A stretch of 64,000 bases of DNA from Bryoerythrophyllum caledonicum (lineage: Eukaryota > Streptophyta > Bryopsida > Pottiales > Pottiaceae), in NCBI GenBank assembly GCA_963971425.1, contig OZ020515.1, forward strand, positions 2,782,678 through 2,846,677, read 5' to 3'. The position numbers and the translations under genes are program-made. Shown one piece after another: positions 11,201-23,669 of the stretch; positions within the stretch are counted from its first letter, which is position 1; the number at the start of each line of letters is the position of its first letter. The notes under the pieces were generated by a model. The model had not been told where the DNA came from, ran no database searches, and saw only the letters and a program-made list of their open reading frames with translations.

Positions 11201-14200
11201 TGATATTTAGGTAGTGATTGTTTTGAGTTCTAAGGTAGTATTGTGTGAGGATGACGATGTTATGTAATGAAGTATTTGGGTTGTGCCAAGGAAAAAGATT
11301 TCGTTGTGGGAGCCATTTGGCGTAGGAGGTGTTATTGTGGGACCAATGGCATAGGTATGACGTATATTGTTTGCTTATATTGTGAGAGTCAATATATTTT
11401 CTATGTTTGTGCGCGGTTATGTTGTTTATTGGATGTATGGAGGGATTTTTTAATATGTGTGGTGGAGGGGTATGTGGTCGTGAATGTGGTGAGTTTGGAG
11501 GGGTTAATGGGAGATTGGTGTTATGGTGGGTGTCATTGTGATCGATGATGTATGAGTCTTTGAGTGTGTACGGTGTGGCGTGAGTGTTGCAAGGGTTGGG
11601 GCATATAGGGAGGCATGGAGGATGACAAAATAATTGCTTAGCAATATTTAGTGCACTTTTTATTAATTTGTGAGGGGTACCGTAAAATGTTTTGTAGCTC
11701 TTATCGTCCATGAGGTGTGTTCCATTTGGTAGTGTAATTTGTTTTAGATCGGTAATGTTTGCAGAGATAAGTTTTTGTAGGAGTTTGTCAGATAATTGTC
11801 AGTCGAGTATAGGGAGGCTATGTATTTCATTTGCCCAATTTAGTTCGAGCGGCGCGGGGCCTAGTAGGAAATCTTCTAGTGTGCTTTTTAGAAATGTTTG
11901 GCCTTCTGTTTTGAGTAGAAATAGTGTGCGGGTAATGGGGGACCGAAGACAATCAGTTTTTTTAAGTCTATGGAGGTATTGTGCTCCTCCATAAATGGCT
12001 AGGATGTGCCGAAGGAGTCCACTATAGATTAATCCTAGTCGTCCCTTGTCGTTAAGTGCATTTTGGAGTTGTTCTCCAATGCAACGTAGATAAGCATTTT
12101 TGAGGGAGAAAGCTTCTAATCCGAATAGTTCGTGGGGGAGTTGTGTTATGACATTTGGCGTGCAATTAGGGAGTCCGCATACTTTCTTTTGTATAGCTAT
12201 GATTTTTTTATCAAGTTTGTTTATGGCGGGCATGGAGTACGGGACCGCATAGAAACTATATGAGATACCTGGACGTATGACGGTATCAATCATTTTTATT
12301 TTTTGTTGCAATGTGGCCGGACACAATGTAAGTTCCTTGCATTGTTTAATAAGTTTTGTGGTAGTAGCGTGAGTTTGGATTTTCCATTTTAACGATGGGA
12401 CTAGGTTTATTCCAAGGTATATGTAGGATTGGTTTTGGTTGAGAACCGGGATTGGTTGGTTACGATATTGGATATTGGTAGCTTGAATGAGGGCTTTGAA
12501 GGCAGTTGGGTTTATTTTTGATTTGTTTGGGCACCCAGTTACGGCACATTTCTGGACACCAAGTTCCATCCCGGTCCATAGACAAAATTTGTCTATTTTG
12601 TCTAGTTGGGTTTGGAGTGATTTAAGGCGACCAGAGATGGCCGCTAGATCGTCGGCGTATGCGGCCGAGTTTACGGTGATTTTTGAGGTGCCAAATGTGT
12701 AGCCATTATTGCCTCTTTTTAGCCATCTCAATAGAGGTTCTAGAAAAATAATGAAGAGGTATGGGCTCAATGTATCGCCTTGGATGGTACCACGTTGGAT
12801 GGGGATAGGGTGTGTTTTACCAAAAAATTCTCCGGTGTATGTAGTGGTGGATTGGGAGTATATATTACCAACCAGTTTGACTGCGTCTTCCGGATATCCA
12901 AGATCACTCATTATGGCTAGCAATCGAGGGTGGTCAATGGAGCCGAATGCGTTTTTAAAGTCGATGTAGAGTATGTAAATGTCTTTATTAGTGAATTTTG
13001 CGTCTTCAAGTGCGGCAATGAGGGTTTGAAGTTGCCGTGTGGTACTTCTCTCGGCTCTAAACCCTTCTTGGCTTTCGTGTAATATTTGGTGTATTTCCCC
13101 GTACGCCGATAATATTGATGTTAGTGTACTAGTGTATAATTTGTAGATGGTGTTAGCTAGGGCAATAGGTCGGTGGTTAGGTAACACAGATGGGTTTCCT
13201 TTTTTGTATAATAAGATTGTTAGGCTTGTTTTCCAAGATGCGGGAATGGATTTTTGCTTGTAACAGTGAAGGAAGAATAGTGATAGGAGATCGTGGAATC
13301 TTAGTGGCATGTTTTTAAGAATTGAGTTAGGTATATGGTCCGGACCGGGGGCTTTGTTAGTTCCCAAATTTTTTAGGCACATGTTATATGTTTCTCTACT
13401 ATAATATGTGTGGAGAGGTGTTGTTGGCTCGCCTCTTTTGTCAATGGTAAATCCGTCTAAGTCATGCCACGGGTATTGCCTAACTCCGCATGTGCATTTT
13501 GATGTGTGTTGTGGTTGGAAGTGACATGGGGGGGTGGTTGGTCTGTTGTTTATTGATTGTTGATAATGAATTTCGTTTGCGATGTCATCAGGGCTGGTTA
13601 GAATGTTATTGTTTTGGTCTAATATGCAATCTAGTGGCAGGTTTGTGTTATTTTTAAAGACTTTTCTATTAATCTTTTTTGGACTAGATTCGTATAGTTG
13701 GCGATACTTGGATATGGCTTTTTTGACACATTCTCGTGCGTATTTTGTAGTAATTTTTCGAGCTTCTTTATTGGCAATTTTTGCAATGATTGCAATGTCT
13801 TTTAGCCATTCTTCTTGGGATGTGTTGGGTAATGGTAATTGTGGGATATGAGGGTGACGGAGGTTTTGTAGTTCGGAGATTATGGGGTGGGTTTGCCAAT
13901 TTTGATTAGTTTTAGCGGTGTAAATTGTTTTACGTATGGTGTGGTATGTGGTGAGATGTTGTTTCCACTTTTTAGCTAGTTTTCTCGGGAGATATCCCCC
14001 TTGTTTTGAGGTTCTAGGTGTAAGTTGTGGAATTGGGGGCGCTTTACAAGTTTTTTCTAGTGTGGTAGAAATTTCATTAATAAGTTTGTCAAGAGTTGTG
14101 CAAGCTTCTTCCCATTGGGTTGGTGTGAGGTGTTGGTGGTTAGAAAGAATATCTGTAAGGGAGTCTATTTGTAGTGAGTTTTTTTCAAAGAATATTGTAT

Positions 14201-15713
14201 TAAAGTTATGAAGGTTTTCTTTTGGAATGGGATTTAGTATTTTAGTATCATTTAAGTTGATGTTTGTGGGAGGTCTACTTATAAGGGTGTTGTGAGGAAT
14301 ATTGAGTTGGATTGGGAAGTGGTCCGAGTTTAAGTTGGTTATGGTATTTGTGGTAGATGTATAACGGGTATGGTTAGGTGTTTTAATGTAAAATCCATCA
14401 ATTAGGCTAGTGTGTGTGTAATTATGTCCACCTTGACGAGAGTATTGTGTATTGGTTGGGATTAGATATAACCCTAGGTTATCCGTATAATTTCGCCATT
14501 GGTAGTCTAAGTCCATTGGGGGTGTAGTTACCTCTCCGTTTTGTCGTCCAATAAGGGCGATATCTCGGTTAAAGTCTCCGCAGAGTATTATAGTATGGTT
14601 AGTGTGTGTATTTATTTGTGAAGTGATGGAATTTTGGATTTCCGGGATAAGCCTCGAGTCTTCTGTGTGTGAGGGCATGTATAGATGAAGAATGAGCCAT
14701 GGTTGAAGGGGTCGGTTAGTAATTTCAATAATTTGAAGATATGGCGATATATTAGCCGGGGTGGGGATTTTAGTAATATTTCCGGGGAAGGCATATGATT
14801 GGTATATGAGCATGAGTAGACCTCCTCTTGCCGGTGTGTATGGCCTTCGTTGTTGGATGCATCGTGTGAGAGAATGAGTGTTATTGAATATAAGTTTATA
14901 ATCGGGGAATATTTTTTGGATGTATTTTGTGGATTTAGTAGCGGTTAATTTAGTTTCTTGTATGGCAATTATGGCGGGTGGTGTGTTGGTGTGGGCGGTT
15001 AGATTGTGGATGCATGGTAAAGCAGTGTTTAACGTTGCGGCGTTCCATGTGGTTATATATGTACTTCTATTGTCTATGTTGTCGTGGTTAGAGAGTGGAG
15101 GGGAAATGTAAGCGGGTGTCGGGGTGGGGTGCGTGTAAGCGTGAATTGGTTCAAAGCATCTAAGAGCTTCTAAGATAAGATTATGCGGGAAGTAGGGAAA
15201 TTTTAGTTGTACTTCATCGGGAGAAGGGGGTGGGGTTTGGCTATGAATAAAGTTATATAGGTCAATGTGTAGAGAGGTTTTGTGTTCGAGGAGGTGTTGG
15301 TTTTCCTCTAGGAATTTGGTATATGGGTGGAGTGTGTCTATATGTCTTTCGGGGGGATTATGTAGAGAGGATAGGGTGTTTAGTAATATATTTGTCCAAT
15401 GTGTTGGATTTACGTTGGTAGGATGCTGGTTGGTGATAATATTGCATTCGTCTATAGAAGGGTGGAGGGTGGTAATTATGGCGAATAAGATATGTGTGGA
15501 TGGGTGGTTGTATTTTTTTTGGTGTATGTAGCGGGAGATGTTGGGGTAGAGGGTGGAATAGTTTTGGTGAAGAGTGTGATTGTTTTTTAGAAGTGGTGCA
15601 AAGGAGGATGCTAGTTGTTGATATTCAGGGTGGAGTTTTATAGTATTTGGAATGAAATATATTTTTGATAATCTTTTGTGTGTTTTAGGATGGTTGTGGA
15701 AGACATTTGTCAT

Positions 15714-15740
15714 TGGGCCGGGATTAGTTTCTATGTCTCC
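15714..15740 (-). other. Canonical 2A ribosome-skipping motif in ORF2
   Basis: The minus strand encodes GDIETNPGP, preceded by SIILC. This matches the 2A consensus D(V/I)ExNPG|P including the hydrophobic lead-in. In known 2A peptides the ribosome skips the Gly-Pro bond, so the poly-Q leader would be released and the enzyme part would begin with Pro (PMTNVF). The same CGDIETNPGP string is known from 2A motifs of animal non-LTR retrotransposons. Activity here is inferred, not shown. Confidence 0.85.
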
Positions 15741-15804
15741 GCAAAGTATAATTGATAGTCTGCAATGAGTAATGTTTATGGCTGCTAGTGGGAGGGGTGT
15801 GGAG

Positions 15805-16059
<255 letters not shown>

Positions 16060-16169
16060 ATTTTGTTCTTGTTGTCGTTTTTGGTTTGTTTAGTAGTGTG
16101 TAGAGGTATCATGTTTTGTGTCCTATGTGTATTATTATAACTTTTCTGTAACTTTATAATAGTTGTTTT

Positions 16170-16356
16170 AGTATATAAATATACTGAATTAAATCCTTGT
16201 TTGTTTTTAATTAAGTTGTTATTTATATTTTGGTTGTATTTGTTGTGTTTAATAGTGTATAAATACACTAGAGTTATTATTATTTTTATTATTTTAATTT
16301 TATATGTATTTTGGAGATTGTTTATTATATTATATATTATAGTATATATATATACT
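16170..16356. repeat. Three evenly spaced 16-bp palindromes in the ORF1-ORF2 spacer
   Basis: AGTATATAAATATACT (16170-16185), AGTGTATAAATACACT (16254-16269) and AGTATATATATATACT (16341-16356) lie 84 and 87 bases apart. In the ORF2 frame each encodes a VY(I/L)YT peptide, so this looks like a degenerate tandem repeat of 28-29 codons. They could be hairpins affecting ORF2 translation, or relics of tandem duplication. Confidence 0.6.
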
Positions 16357-16393
16357 GTTGTGTATTCTTTGTTTATAGCGTTGTTTGACAATG

Positions 16394-17980
16394 CTAGTTT
16401 GACAAGTCCATCTTGCCTTCAATGGCCCGTTGCTCTCTTTCCGATGCTTGAGATTCGGCCGCCATGATTGTTTGAATCAGTTGGGATCGGAGAGTTGACA
16501 TTTCTCCTCTAAGAGATTTCACCGTGTTGGCTTGTACCATATCCGCGTATTGTTTGGCCTCTTGTACGATCTCCCCCTTCATAGTCTTCATTTCCTTTCG
16601 AAGTTGGTCGAGGGTGACCCCATTGCCCTTGTTTGGTCCATTCTCCATGGCTATCACGGCGTTTACTACTGCTGAGTTTATATCGGAAAATCCTAGTCTT
16701 GTAAGTTCATCCGCACTCGGTTTGTTACTTCCATCTAAACTTTTAGGATGAGGGGTAAACATGACATACTTTCCGTGAAGTTTTTTACTTTGTTTGACAT
16801 GTTTTTTGTATACCGCAGCGTTTAGACATTCAATGTTACATGTCCCTACATGCCGCCCGTGTTCAAGCTTGAAGAATATATCAACCACATTCTCTTCGCC
16901 GAATATAGACTTGATTCCAATTGCAAGTTCTTTTTCATTTTTTGTCTTGTTAAGGTTTTTGGCAATAAGGATAAGACAATTCTTTTTTGCAATTTCATCT
17001 TCATCTAACTTCCTAGTTGCAAAAACCGGCAAAAAGATCTCATTGGAGAATGAGACTTTATAGTCTTTTACTTTCGCCGCTTGTTCCGGGGAGGGGGTTT
17101 TGACCCATGCAAAATCGGATGGGCCCCTTTTTTCCACCCCGGTTATTTCAAAGTCTTGACCTCTAGCAAAACTCTCTCTAACAATTTCTGAATGCAATTC
17201 AAAAGACTCCTTGTTTGCAAGGTTTGGGCCGGATATTTTGACGGATAGGAGGTGTGAAAAGGCAAGGGAATCGTATGACTTGCATACTTTTCCTTTGTGT
17301 GGGATCCCTTCATTCAAGATGAGAATGAAAGGTCTTAAACCTTTCAATAGTCCTCTACCATCCGAGCCTGGGTTTTTTAGGTGTATCTTAATAAGCCCAT
17401 TCCAATTGTCTGTTTGGTGGTGGCAAAAGATGGCAATGGGCTCACCAATACCTGTCCCGGTAGAGATTTTCATTTCATTCAATCTAGCTTTGACCATACC
17501 TAATACAACATTTTTCAACCAAATTTGATCGCCAAGTTCGAATTGAATTGCCACATGGTAATCCAATGCATAACCATTACTGTCCACCTCAACTTCACTT
17601 GGAAGTTGAGTGAGGTTGAAGTGGTTACCCTCTTTCCCGTCTATCCTTGTGGCTGCCCATTCTTTTTGGGCAACGAATGGAAATGAGGGTAGTGCTTCGA
17701 AGCTTTCCCTTGCCTCTTTTATGTCTAGGCCGGACTTGACCAATTCCTCAATACTAACTAATGGTATTTTCTCACTTCCATTGGTCCTTGCCATCATATT
17801 CATTGCATGATATCCTAACCAGTATTCAGTGTAAGGCAAACTTGTTGCCTTCACTTTTTTCTGGGTAGTGTTTGTGATAAATAGAAGGTTATGATTGACG
17901 TTTACTGGACCAGGGTTTTCCTCAACCACATCAATAAACAAGCGCTTGGAGGAGGTTGCACCATCTTGATATTGAGACAT
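16394..17980 (-). CDS. LINE ORF1 protein, RRM-type RNA-binding with coiled coil
   Basis: About 528 residues from ATG at 17980 (MSQYQDGATSS) to TAG at 16394, intact. Residues 17-25 read DVVEENPGP, a 2A-like block. A middle region of unknown fold (residues ~40-330) follows. An RRM-like domain comes next, with RNP2-like LILIAKNL and RNP1-like HVGTCNIEC strands, then a C-terminal Glu/Gln/Lys-rich coiled coil (LRKEMKTMKGE to the end). The expected role is binding the LINE RNA and assembling the ribonucleoprotein, as for other LINE ORF1 proteins. The start is uncertain because the frame is open for another ~1,065 codons upstream. ORF2 follows at once in the -1 frame. Confidence 0.75.
   Translation of the reverse strand: MSQYQDGATSSKRLFIDVVEENPGPVNVNHNLLFITNTTQKKVKATSLPYTEYWLGYHAMNMMARTNGSEKIPLVSIEELVKSGLDIKEARESFEALPSFPFVAQKEWAATRIDGKEGNHFNLTQLPSEVEVDSNGYALDYHVAIQFELGDQIWLKNVVLGMVKARLNEMKISTGTGIGEPIAIFCHHQTDNWNGLIKIHLKNPGSDGRGLLKGLRPFILILNEGIPHKGKVCKSYDSLAFSHLLSVKISGPNLANKESFELHSEIVRESFARGQDFEITGVEKRGPSDFAWVKTPSPEQAAKVKDYKVSFSNEIFLPVFATRKLDEDEIAKKNCLILIAKNLNKTKNEKELAIGIKSIFGEENVVDIFFKLEHGRHVGTCNIECLNAAVYKKHVKQSKKLHGKYVMFTPHPKSLDGSNKPSADELTRLGFSDINSAVVNAVIAMENGPNKGNGVTLDQLRKEMKTMKGEIVQEAKQYADMVQANTVKSLRGEMSTLRSQLIQTIMAAESQASEREQRAIEGKMDLSN
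17906..17932 (-). other. 2A-like motif at ORF1 N-terminus (non-canonical)
   Basis: The minus strand encodes DVVEENPGP followed by V. It has the VEENPGP core of 2A, but the usual Asp is one residue too far upstream (V in its place). It would separate anything translated from the long upstream frame from ORF1. Skipping activity is doubtful without a test. Confidence 0.55.
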
Positions 17981-20900
17981 GCTGTAGCAATAACAAAAAA
18001 TGTCAATTCTAAAGGTACATCGTATTATCTCGTTACCCCTTATCCTCTTGATCTCAGCTTCTCCCCCCAACATATGTTGAGGGCTTTTCGAAGGAGAGTT
18101 TATCAAGAAGGGGTGGAAATTCGTTCTAATGGTGTACCAACAAGATACTAAAACAATTTCTAAAGGTTGGAAGTACAGCGCATTGACCTTTACACATACA
18201 CACGCATGGGAGGCGCCAAAATATTGGGCACCTCCCCAAGTAACTGGCTTGATTAATACATTTTGTTTACATGTCCTTTGGATTGCATAATAATCCCAAA
18301 GTTGGCAAAGATCAATAAATTGTAATGGGGGTGTGAAAGAAGTAAAACCTGAGTGTGTAATTCCACCTTGCAGCCTAGGGGGTAGAGTCTTGATTTGATG
18401 GTCCCCCCGTGTGGTGGTGTACCTCTCGCTTGCCTGTAGCTGAAGTCTCTGTCTGGTTGGTGTGAGCACCACTACGGTTCTTGTAGTACGCGAAAGACAA
18501 GGTTTGTTGGCGTAGCTTGGTGGTCCCCTTCCAGATGTCGCGCACTTCTCTTCTCCAGGTTGATGTAGCGTGGAAAGTACCTCTCTTATCGCGGCTCGCT
18601 TCTTCTTGCCGAGCTGATGGTCCTTGAATGATCCCCGAACGGATCTCTTCCAATCTTGGGCAGGCAGTTGGCGCTCTCTTCGCTCTTGTAGAACTTCTGG
18701 AGCCGTTACCGAGGTTAGGGTTTCTTGGGACGTCGGCGGAGTTGCCGCAACCCGTTTGCAGGACCAGCGCTTGGGCGTCTGTCGGCGGACCAGCTGCGGG
18801 GTTTGCCGAGGTTCCGGGAGGATGTGGTGGAGTCGCGGCCGTTGGGAGTGGTCGTCTTCGCTCGTATGCAGTCTTTGGACTTCACTTGCGCCGGCACAGC
18901 AGTCTCGCCTGACGTGTTGTTGGTCGGGCTTCGTCGGCCCTTCTTCGTAAGTGTGTGGTCTCCCTCTGCGCCTGTTGGCAATCTTCTTCCACCTACATCG
19001 GTCTTCTACAGCGGTTGTCTGTGGCGACTTGTTTGGATCTTGCGCAGACCTTCTTCGTGGTGCAGTCTCCTTGCTCTTTGTTCTGTTGATGTGCTCGGCA
19101 TTCGGGTCTTGGGACAGGGCTTCTTGGTCCTTCTTGCGTCGGTGTGTGCCTTGGGGTCCACCTGCGGGGCAGTTTCTCGACTTCGACTTCGGCTGATGGA
19201 TCCTCGAGTTGGTCTGCTGCGGGCTTCGGCGGTGAGTCTGGATAGCTTTACTCGTTCTGTACTTCACCTGTATGTGTACTGCGTGAGATGCGACATTTAA
19301 CAGAAGTTCCTCTACTATTGTCTGCAGGTGCAGGTGCCGTTCTCTCTGTGAGGCACATGTTAGCGTCCTGTTAACGACTGTCAGTTTACAAACAATCCCC
19401 ATAAAAGACAACAAGATTACAAGGAAGGGAGTAAACCGTTCTTCACTGTCGTAGGTAGTCAAGGCGAGGAGTGTCCAGGCCGATCTTGGGGGTGACGTCT
19501 CTCTCCTCCGTTGGTCCTTCGTGGCTTCAAGCAGGTACTTGCCCTCAACTTGGGCTGAGCAGATGTCGCAGTGTCTCCACAGCGATGGGAGTGGGTGTCT
19601 ACGTGGTATAGCAATGTAAGAGGGTTTGAGAGTAAAGTGATGGTGAGATATATACCTTGTGTTGAGCTCGTGTTTGATGGATGTAGTTGTGGTTGATGAA
19701 CATCTTCGTTTTTGGGTTGTTGATCTTCTAGGGTTAGCTTCTTCTGGGAGCCGTTGAGTTGCGGCTGGTTGATTGTCTTGGCTTGGATGGAAGTTTGAGT
19801 CCTGCTCTTTCGAAAGTTCGTTGTTTTTGTATTGCCGGCTAGGGTTTCGTCTGTGTACTAGTGGTTGTCCAGACTTCCTTGTGAGTTGCATGTCCTTGGG
19901 CATCCTACTAGTATTTAGTGGTGTTTCCTTACCAGAGAAGACAGGAAACGAGGAAATGTTGAGGTTGCTTACCTGTACGTACCTGTTGTTTATTTGGTGT
20001 CTTGAGGTCTTGCTTGCTTGTAGTTGATGTGTTTGGTGGTGTTGTCGCTGCGGTGGTCTTGATGTGGGGCTGTCCAAGGTGTGGAGTCCATGGTCTTGCA
20101 CTTCCTTCCTTGTTGATTTTGGTGGACTCTTGTATGTCGTTGATTTTTCTTTTAGCTCCTGCTCTCTAAATCGACGTTGTCTTCGGCAAATGATGTTGCA
20201 GTGTTCCCTGGTGAAAGTAAATTGGAAGCATATGATGTATAAACTAGGGGTAGGAATACTTACCTTGGCCAGTGGTGGTGATGAGTCGTTGTGCTTGTCT
20301 CCTTTCGTTGAAGTTGATGTCATTCTGTTTACGACGTGGGTCTTGGGGGCGAAGTCGTCCGCCGCGGCCTCTGGAACCGCCGCAGCCTCGTGGCTTTTCT
20401 TGGGCACCTTCTGGAGCTGCGTCTTCATCGTTGCGAATTGCTCCACCCATGTGCTATTTCCGATTTCGGTACTCGGTCCTCTTGCACCACCCGTGTGTGA
20501 TAACACGTTCCTCATGTGCGCGGCGACCTCGTGCATGAGCTTGTTTTTCGGGAGTCTGATGTGCTGCTCGATCTTGGTCATTGGAGGTGCTGTGTCATCG
20601 TGCTTGATTCTTTGAGTTGAGGCTGATGTCATGTTGTTTACGCCCTGGTCCTGTTGTTGTTGACTGCAGGTGTGTTGATCTTGATATGTTGGTGCGGCTG
20701 CTTTGGATCTTCGGTGTGGTGCTGCTGCTGCTTCAGTGTAGGAGTGTAGATTCTGTAGGTCTTCACAGATTAGACGTAGGCGCCTCTCCTTCGTAGTGCT
20801 GAACTGCTGCTGATTATGGGTGGGCTCTATGTGTGAATGGTCTGCAGTTGTGCCAAGTAGGCATCTGTTCTTCTCTATTTCTGCGGGGTTATGAAATACA

Positions 20901-21175
20901 CTTGCTTCCACTACTTTCCTAGTTGTATGTGACCCTAACTTACATTTCCTAACATGAGGTTTTGCAAGATGCCTTTTGCAATTAGACTTAGATTCTATAC
21001 TGTGAAACGATGTAGGCAGCGTATTGTAATGAAAAAACTTAGCTGATTTTGTTGAATGTTGTCCTTGATAGAGTGATCTTGTGTCTCGGTGGCTGTTTCG
21101 TGTCTTCTGTAGGCAGTGGTTCTTCTTCATAGTAGTGCTGATGCTCTGGTTGAGGAGAGGTAAGGTGTATGGCAT
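17981..21175 (-). CDS. Stop-free 5' frame fused to LINE ORF1 (~1,065 codons)
   Basis: This frame runs without a stop from an ATG at 21175 (MPYTLPLLNQ) straight into ORF1. No other frame in the interval exceeds about 190 codons, so chance openness is very unlikely. The product is rich in Gln, His, Arg, Ser and Thr and looks mostly disordered. It contains an internal repeat, VNNMTSASTQRIKHDD versus VNRMTSTSTKGDKHND. No known domain was recognised. It occupies the place of a LINE 5' untranslated region. The 2A-like motif just after its junction with ORF1 suggests it may be translated as the first part of a polyprotein. Alternatively it is an untranslated leader with biased composition. Confidence 0.5.
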
Positions 21176-23669
21176 GTCTATGGTGTCATGGTAACCTAAA
21201 TCTGGATCTAATTGATTGAGAGATGATATGGGGCTGCAACCTCTAGATCTAGATCTGGGCCAACACAGAGCCCCGCCACAGATCTACTCTCCCAAACTAG
21301 CTCTAGATTGTTGCAACCTCCTACATACTTTGCATCAATAGATCTAAGATACGCAATCCCTCAACACTTTGCACACCATAAGCATACCGTTCAGCAACAA
21401 AGGACGTGCACACAGGGATTTACAATGAGCCCAGCAACCCTCATTGATGTGTGCATTGCAATTGCGCCTAACACCTAGAAACCTCTCCTCACCAGGTTTT
21501 GCGGAGCTACTCTTCTCTCATCTCTCACTCATCCTCGCTACTCTTATTGCGGCCATGTTTGACTATGGCAGTTTTGGACTTGTAAATATTAATTACTAAC
21601 GACCATGTCCAAGAGTCCGACACCCAAGCTTATGAAATCTTCAGGCCATGTCCTACTCTGTCTGTACAGATAGCCAATAAAAAGCACCAAAATCTTCAAA
21701 CGAGGGGTAATAGAGGAGCATAGGGTGTGAACAGTTCTCTAGGTAGATTGGGTCTTCAAAACCTGTAGATGCAGTGGTGACTTCAGAGAGAAGCTCTAGT
21801 GTTACAAATGATGAAGCTCGTTCATCCGCATCCCAGGATGCATGAGGAATCGCCATTCCGTCCAACGGCATCTTCGTTGGACCATCACATGCCTGACAGA
21901 CCAAGTGCTCCATTCATCCACATCAGTAATCGCCACGATTACCTCAGGATTCGCAACATCGAACCGAAAAAGGTCAATGCTAAGTTATATTCATGAGTTT
22001 GTATGCAATGTCTATACATATCTGTACGATCAGGAATTTTTGCGAATGAAAAAACACAGCCTATTCCAAGACAATAGTTCACGAAGGCCCGCATGGCTTC
22101 CATACCATTACAAGCACAATCCCACATTCCGCGCCTTCTTTGTCACAACGACAAACAAATACCTTCACCTTATTCAGCATCTTCTAACCACAGGAAAAGC
22201 TCCGAAAGTCATCAACTTTGGCTACTGCGTTTCAAACAATTTTTTCATTACTGAGGCACAGTGTGGAGATGCAAGAAACTTTGATCTTGAAGATCTTCCA
22301 ATAAAATTATTACGTAAATCTTCATTCATCAGCACAAAATGTTCAAGGCTGTATCTTCGCTTGCTACTGGACGATTCCAACTCCTGCGAGTACTTTCATT
22401 GCGCAATCCCTCAGCTCCATCTTTGTCCAGCTCCCTCATCCATTCCAACTTCCAACTTCATGCCTTCTTACTCGTAGAAAACTGGTGAGCCACCGACATT
22501 CCACCCACACTGTCACTTTCTGTTGCCAAATCCACAGAAGCCAATTTTTCCTAGACTTCCGTTGTCCGTCGTCTTGGCCCAAATTATCCACGCCATACTA
22601 ACATCCACACCTAAGTCGGACCTCCATGTCGTCTCTCCGACCCTAAATCGATCATTGATAGCCCTCCAAGTCGCCCACTGCATGCTTTGCTGCTCTTGAA
22701 TGCGTTCCGCCAAAATTGAACATCAGTCTGCGCCAAACCAAAACAAAAGAAACAAAATAAACAAAGAGAAAATAAAAGCAGAAGAAAGTAAGAGAGAAAG
22801 GAAGAAAAAGAGAGAAAAGAAGAAAAAGAGAGAAAGGAAGAAAAAGAGAGAAAGGAAGAAGAAGAGAGAAAGGAAGAAGAAGAGAGAAAGATGAATAAAA
22901 GAGTGAAGGCAAGGAACTACAAAGAAACTAAAGAGAATGAACTAAAAGGTGTTAAGAGAGGAAGAGAGGAAGGGGGATCAGAAGAGGGAAAGAGAAGGAC
23001 AGAAGCAGAAACAAGAATTATAGCATACAACAGAAGAAGGCAAACACAAGAAAACCCTTTCAAACAAAGGCATCACCAACAACCCCAAGAATGACTCATA
23101 CAATTGCACCCACTGCACAATCATACTTCCAAACAACGAGTAATATAATCTATTGCTGCAGACGCATGCTACGAAACACATCCCTCAACCAGACCCTTCA
23201 AGACAAGGAAAAAGGAGTGGTGCCGACACCACCACCATGGAAAAAACAAGAAATCAATCTCATCCCTCAGAACCCTCCCCCTCAGCAAAGTCACTACAAC
23301 ATCAGAAACAAACGAGTCCCATCATTCTCACCTTGCATATATGTACGGAAAGATAGCTCTCTTTCTCTACCTGACTTGCCACATTGAGATACTGCTCACA
23401 CATTCAATCAAAACAGCCAACATCAGACCACCTTCGCGTTCAAAACTTACCAACACTGCACAAGCTGCGGTGCTCTTCCTCACACGATGACGCCGAGATG
23501 ATGTTGCCACAGTTGTAGAGATTACACCAGAAGTGTCCAATCCACCAACCACAAGTCCAACCTCGCCTAAAACACCAACTCACAGCCAAGTGGCAACAGG
23601 GTGAGACGACCAACACCGTGATGTTTCACACCACAAGACAAGCAAAATAATACACATGCATACAACACA
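21176..23669. other. Gene-free interval upstream of the LINE
   Basis: Only short, unconvincing frames occur. It may include the LINE's true 5' end and its target site. A purine-rich tract lies at about 22780-22905. No RNA gene or known transposon end was recognised. Confidence 0.5.
22780..22905. repeat. GA-rich imperfect microsatellite
   Basis: The tract repeats GAGAGAAAGGAAGAAAAA-type units (about 18 bases) on the plus strand. It is low-complexity polypurine DNA; the Lys/Arg/Glu-only frames across it are not evidence of a gene. Confidence 0.85.

Noticed and set aside
22700-23094. Lys/Arg/Glu-only frames
   Set aside because: By-product of the GA microsatellite.
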